DNA of 64,000 bases from Flavobacterium sp. CG_23.5 (lineage in GTDB: Bacteria > Bacteroidota > Bacteroidia > Flavobacteriales > Flavobacteriaceae): positions 2,507,001 through 2,571,000 of the forward strand of contig NZ_JAGGNA010000001.1 of assembly GCF_017875765.1 (NCBI RefSeq), written 5' to 3'. Within the stretch, counting starts at the first letter, position 1; each line of letters begins with the position of its first letter. The notes under the pieces are model-generated. The model saw nothing but the letters and a program-made list of their open reading frames with translations. It was not told the origin of the DNA and made no database searches. Both the position numbers and the translations under genes were made by a program. Below are positions 63,014 through 64,000 of this stretch, piece by piece.

Positions 63014-64000
63014 TTAATACAAAAAGCCAAAAAGCCAAACTGGAATAATATTCCCAATTCCAATTTCAATATTGTCTTTAGCAATATAACTATTTTTGAC
63101 GTTATGAATTTGTACTTGTGTTTTGTTTTTTCCTCCAATTTCAAAAGTATATTTTTCATCAATTAAAAAATCACCCTGATCTGCCAAGTGAATTACTGCT
63201 AGATTTTTGAATTGATTTACAAAAAAAGTTTCTCTCAAATTACCCACATTAGTATTTCCTTTTGCCAAAGCGTACATCAAATTGGTGTTGTTCAGAAATA
63301 GTTTTTCAGGTTTTGTCAATACGCCAATTCCTTTAGTCGGACGGTACAATTCGTTTACTAATCCCGCTCTTTCCAATTGTTTTATGGCTTGAATCAATAC
63401 CGCTCTCGAAGCTCCGATTCTTTCGCTCAATTTCGTGATGTTCGGCGTAAAAGGAGCGCTCGTTGCAATGGCAAATAATAGTTTTTTGAGTTTAATAATC
63501 AAATCGTAACTGATGTGATCTACCGCATTTATATCCACTTCAATTATTAAATTAATAGTGTTTATTAATTTCTGGTGATACAATTTGATGTTCTCCTTAT
63601 AATAAGGATACGCTCCAAACTCAAGATATTTCAAAAATAACGGAATCGGTTTTATTTGCTGCAAAAGCGAATTGGCAATTTCAGTATGATTTTCTAATAA
63701 ATCTTCTAAGGTGTGCGATTTTAAATCGAGTCCGGTTTCGAAAACAATAAATTCTCTAAAAGACATTTCTTTCAAATCATAAGTCACGGCTCGTCTGCTC
63801 AAATCAGATTCAGATTTGTATATTTCCAACATCGAAGAGGAGGTGAATATCACTTTTAATTCGGGAAGATCATCATAGATCAATTTTAATTCTCTCGACC
63901 AATTCGGATATTTATGAACCTCGTCTAACAACAAATGGGTTCCTCCAATTTTAGAAAAATCCTTAGCCAAACTAATTAATGTATTTTCAATAAAAAACAA
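63014..64000 (-). CDS. AAA_14-type ATP-binding protein (5' end outside window)
   Basis: This is the C-terminal 328 residues of an ATPase; the Walker A motif and start lie beyond the right edge. Walker B is THLLLDEVHKYPNW, followed by sensor-like KVIFTSSSMLEIY and SDLSRRAVTYDLKEMSFREF, typical of AAA_14/DUF4143-type proteins. A winged-helix segment (LSERIGASRAVLIQAIKQLE) and a nuclease-like C-terminal domain follow. Such proteins are often duplicated and horizontally spread; their function is poorly known. Confidence 0.85.
   Translation of the reverse strand: MFFIENTLISLAKDFSKIGGTHLLLDEVHKYPNWSRELKLIYDDLPELKVIFTSSSMLEIYKSESDLSRRAVTYDLKEMSFREFIVFETGLDLKSHTLEDLLENHTEIANSLLQQIKPIPLFLKYLEFGAYPYYKENIKLYHQKLINTINLIIEVDINAVDHISYDLIIKLKKLLFAIATSAPFTPNITKLSERIGASRAVLIQAIKQLERAGLVNELYRPTKGIGVLTKPEKLFLNNTNLMYALAKGNTNVGNLRETFFVNQFKNLAVIHLADQGDFLIDEKYTFEIGGKNKTQVQIHNVKNSYIAKDNIEIGIGNIIPVWLFGFLY

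Overview
The window is a 64-kb piece of a Bacteroidota chromosome, most likely Flavobacterium or a close relative. The evidence is an AT-rich sequence, a T9SS-sorted metallopeptidase, GEVED domains, an AIM24 protein, Bacteroidota-type promoters (TTG, then about 19 nt, then TAnnTTTG), tRNA genes without an encoded CCA, and flavobacterial dispersed palindromes. Both ends cut through genes: tatD on the left and an AAA-type ATPase on the right.

Region 1 (1-2900) carries the 3' part of tatD, a PlsC-type acyltransferase overlapping a type I asparaginase, and tRNA-Ser(GGA). Region 2 (about 2884-12281) is a 9.4-kb integrated element that uses the 3' end of tRNA-Ser as its attachment site. A 17-bp piece of the tRNA end is repeated at 12265-12281. 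The element encodes a tyrosine recombinase and a small minus-strand operon: an excisionase-like HTH protein and two winged-helix, replication-like proteins. More than half of it is two 2.7-kb arrays of non-coding repeats, 35 units in all with pitches of 124/125 or 172 bp. The arrays lie in the same orientation on either side of the operon. This is the most unusual feature of the window, and I cannot assign it to a described system.

Region 3 (12.5-31 kb) is core chromosome: lepA, a dus gene, rbfA with a LolC/E-type permease, an AddA-like helicase-nuclease and an AddB-like nuclease on either side of kbl and an OmpA porin, a small ABC system, a hydrolase, AIM24 and an Xaa-Pro aminopeptidase. Region 4 (31-40 kb) is acetate and fatty-acid carbon metabolism: the glyoxylate shunt (aceB-aceA) diverges from a RamB/ScfR-type regulator across a compact operator region, followed by sdhCAB. 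Region 5 (40-49 kb) holds an omega-amidase-like gene, a lipoprotein, methylmalonyl-CoA epimerase, a CAT-anticodon tRNA, ribE, pdxA, yceD-rpmF-fabH and accB-accC (start of fatty-acid synthesis). Region 6 (49-64 kb) has an S9 peptidase, a large secreted metallopeptidase with a duplicated FN3-GEVED cassette, a FAD oxidoreductase overlapping mtgA, tRNA-Ala(GGC), an enoyl-CoA hydratase-like gene, a 57-residue membrane protein, queD-lpxH, and recJ with an MFS transporter.

Several dispersed palindromic repeat families and short stutter repeats sit in the intergenic spaces. No rRNA genes, CRISPR arrays or transposase genes were seen.
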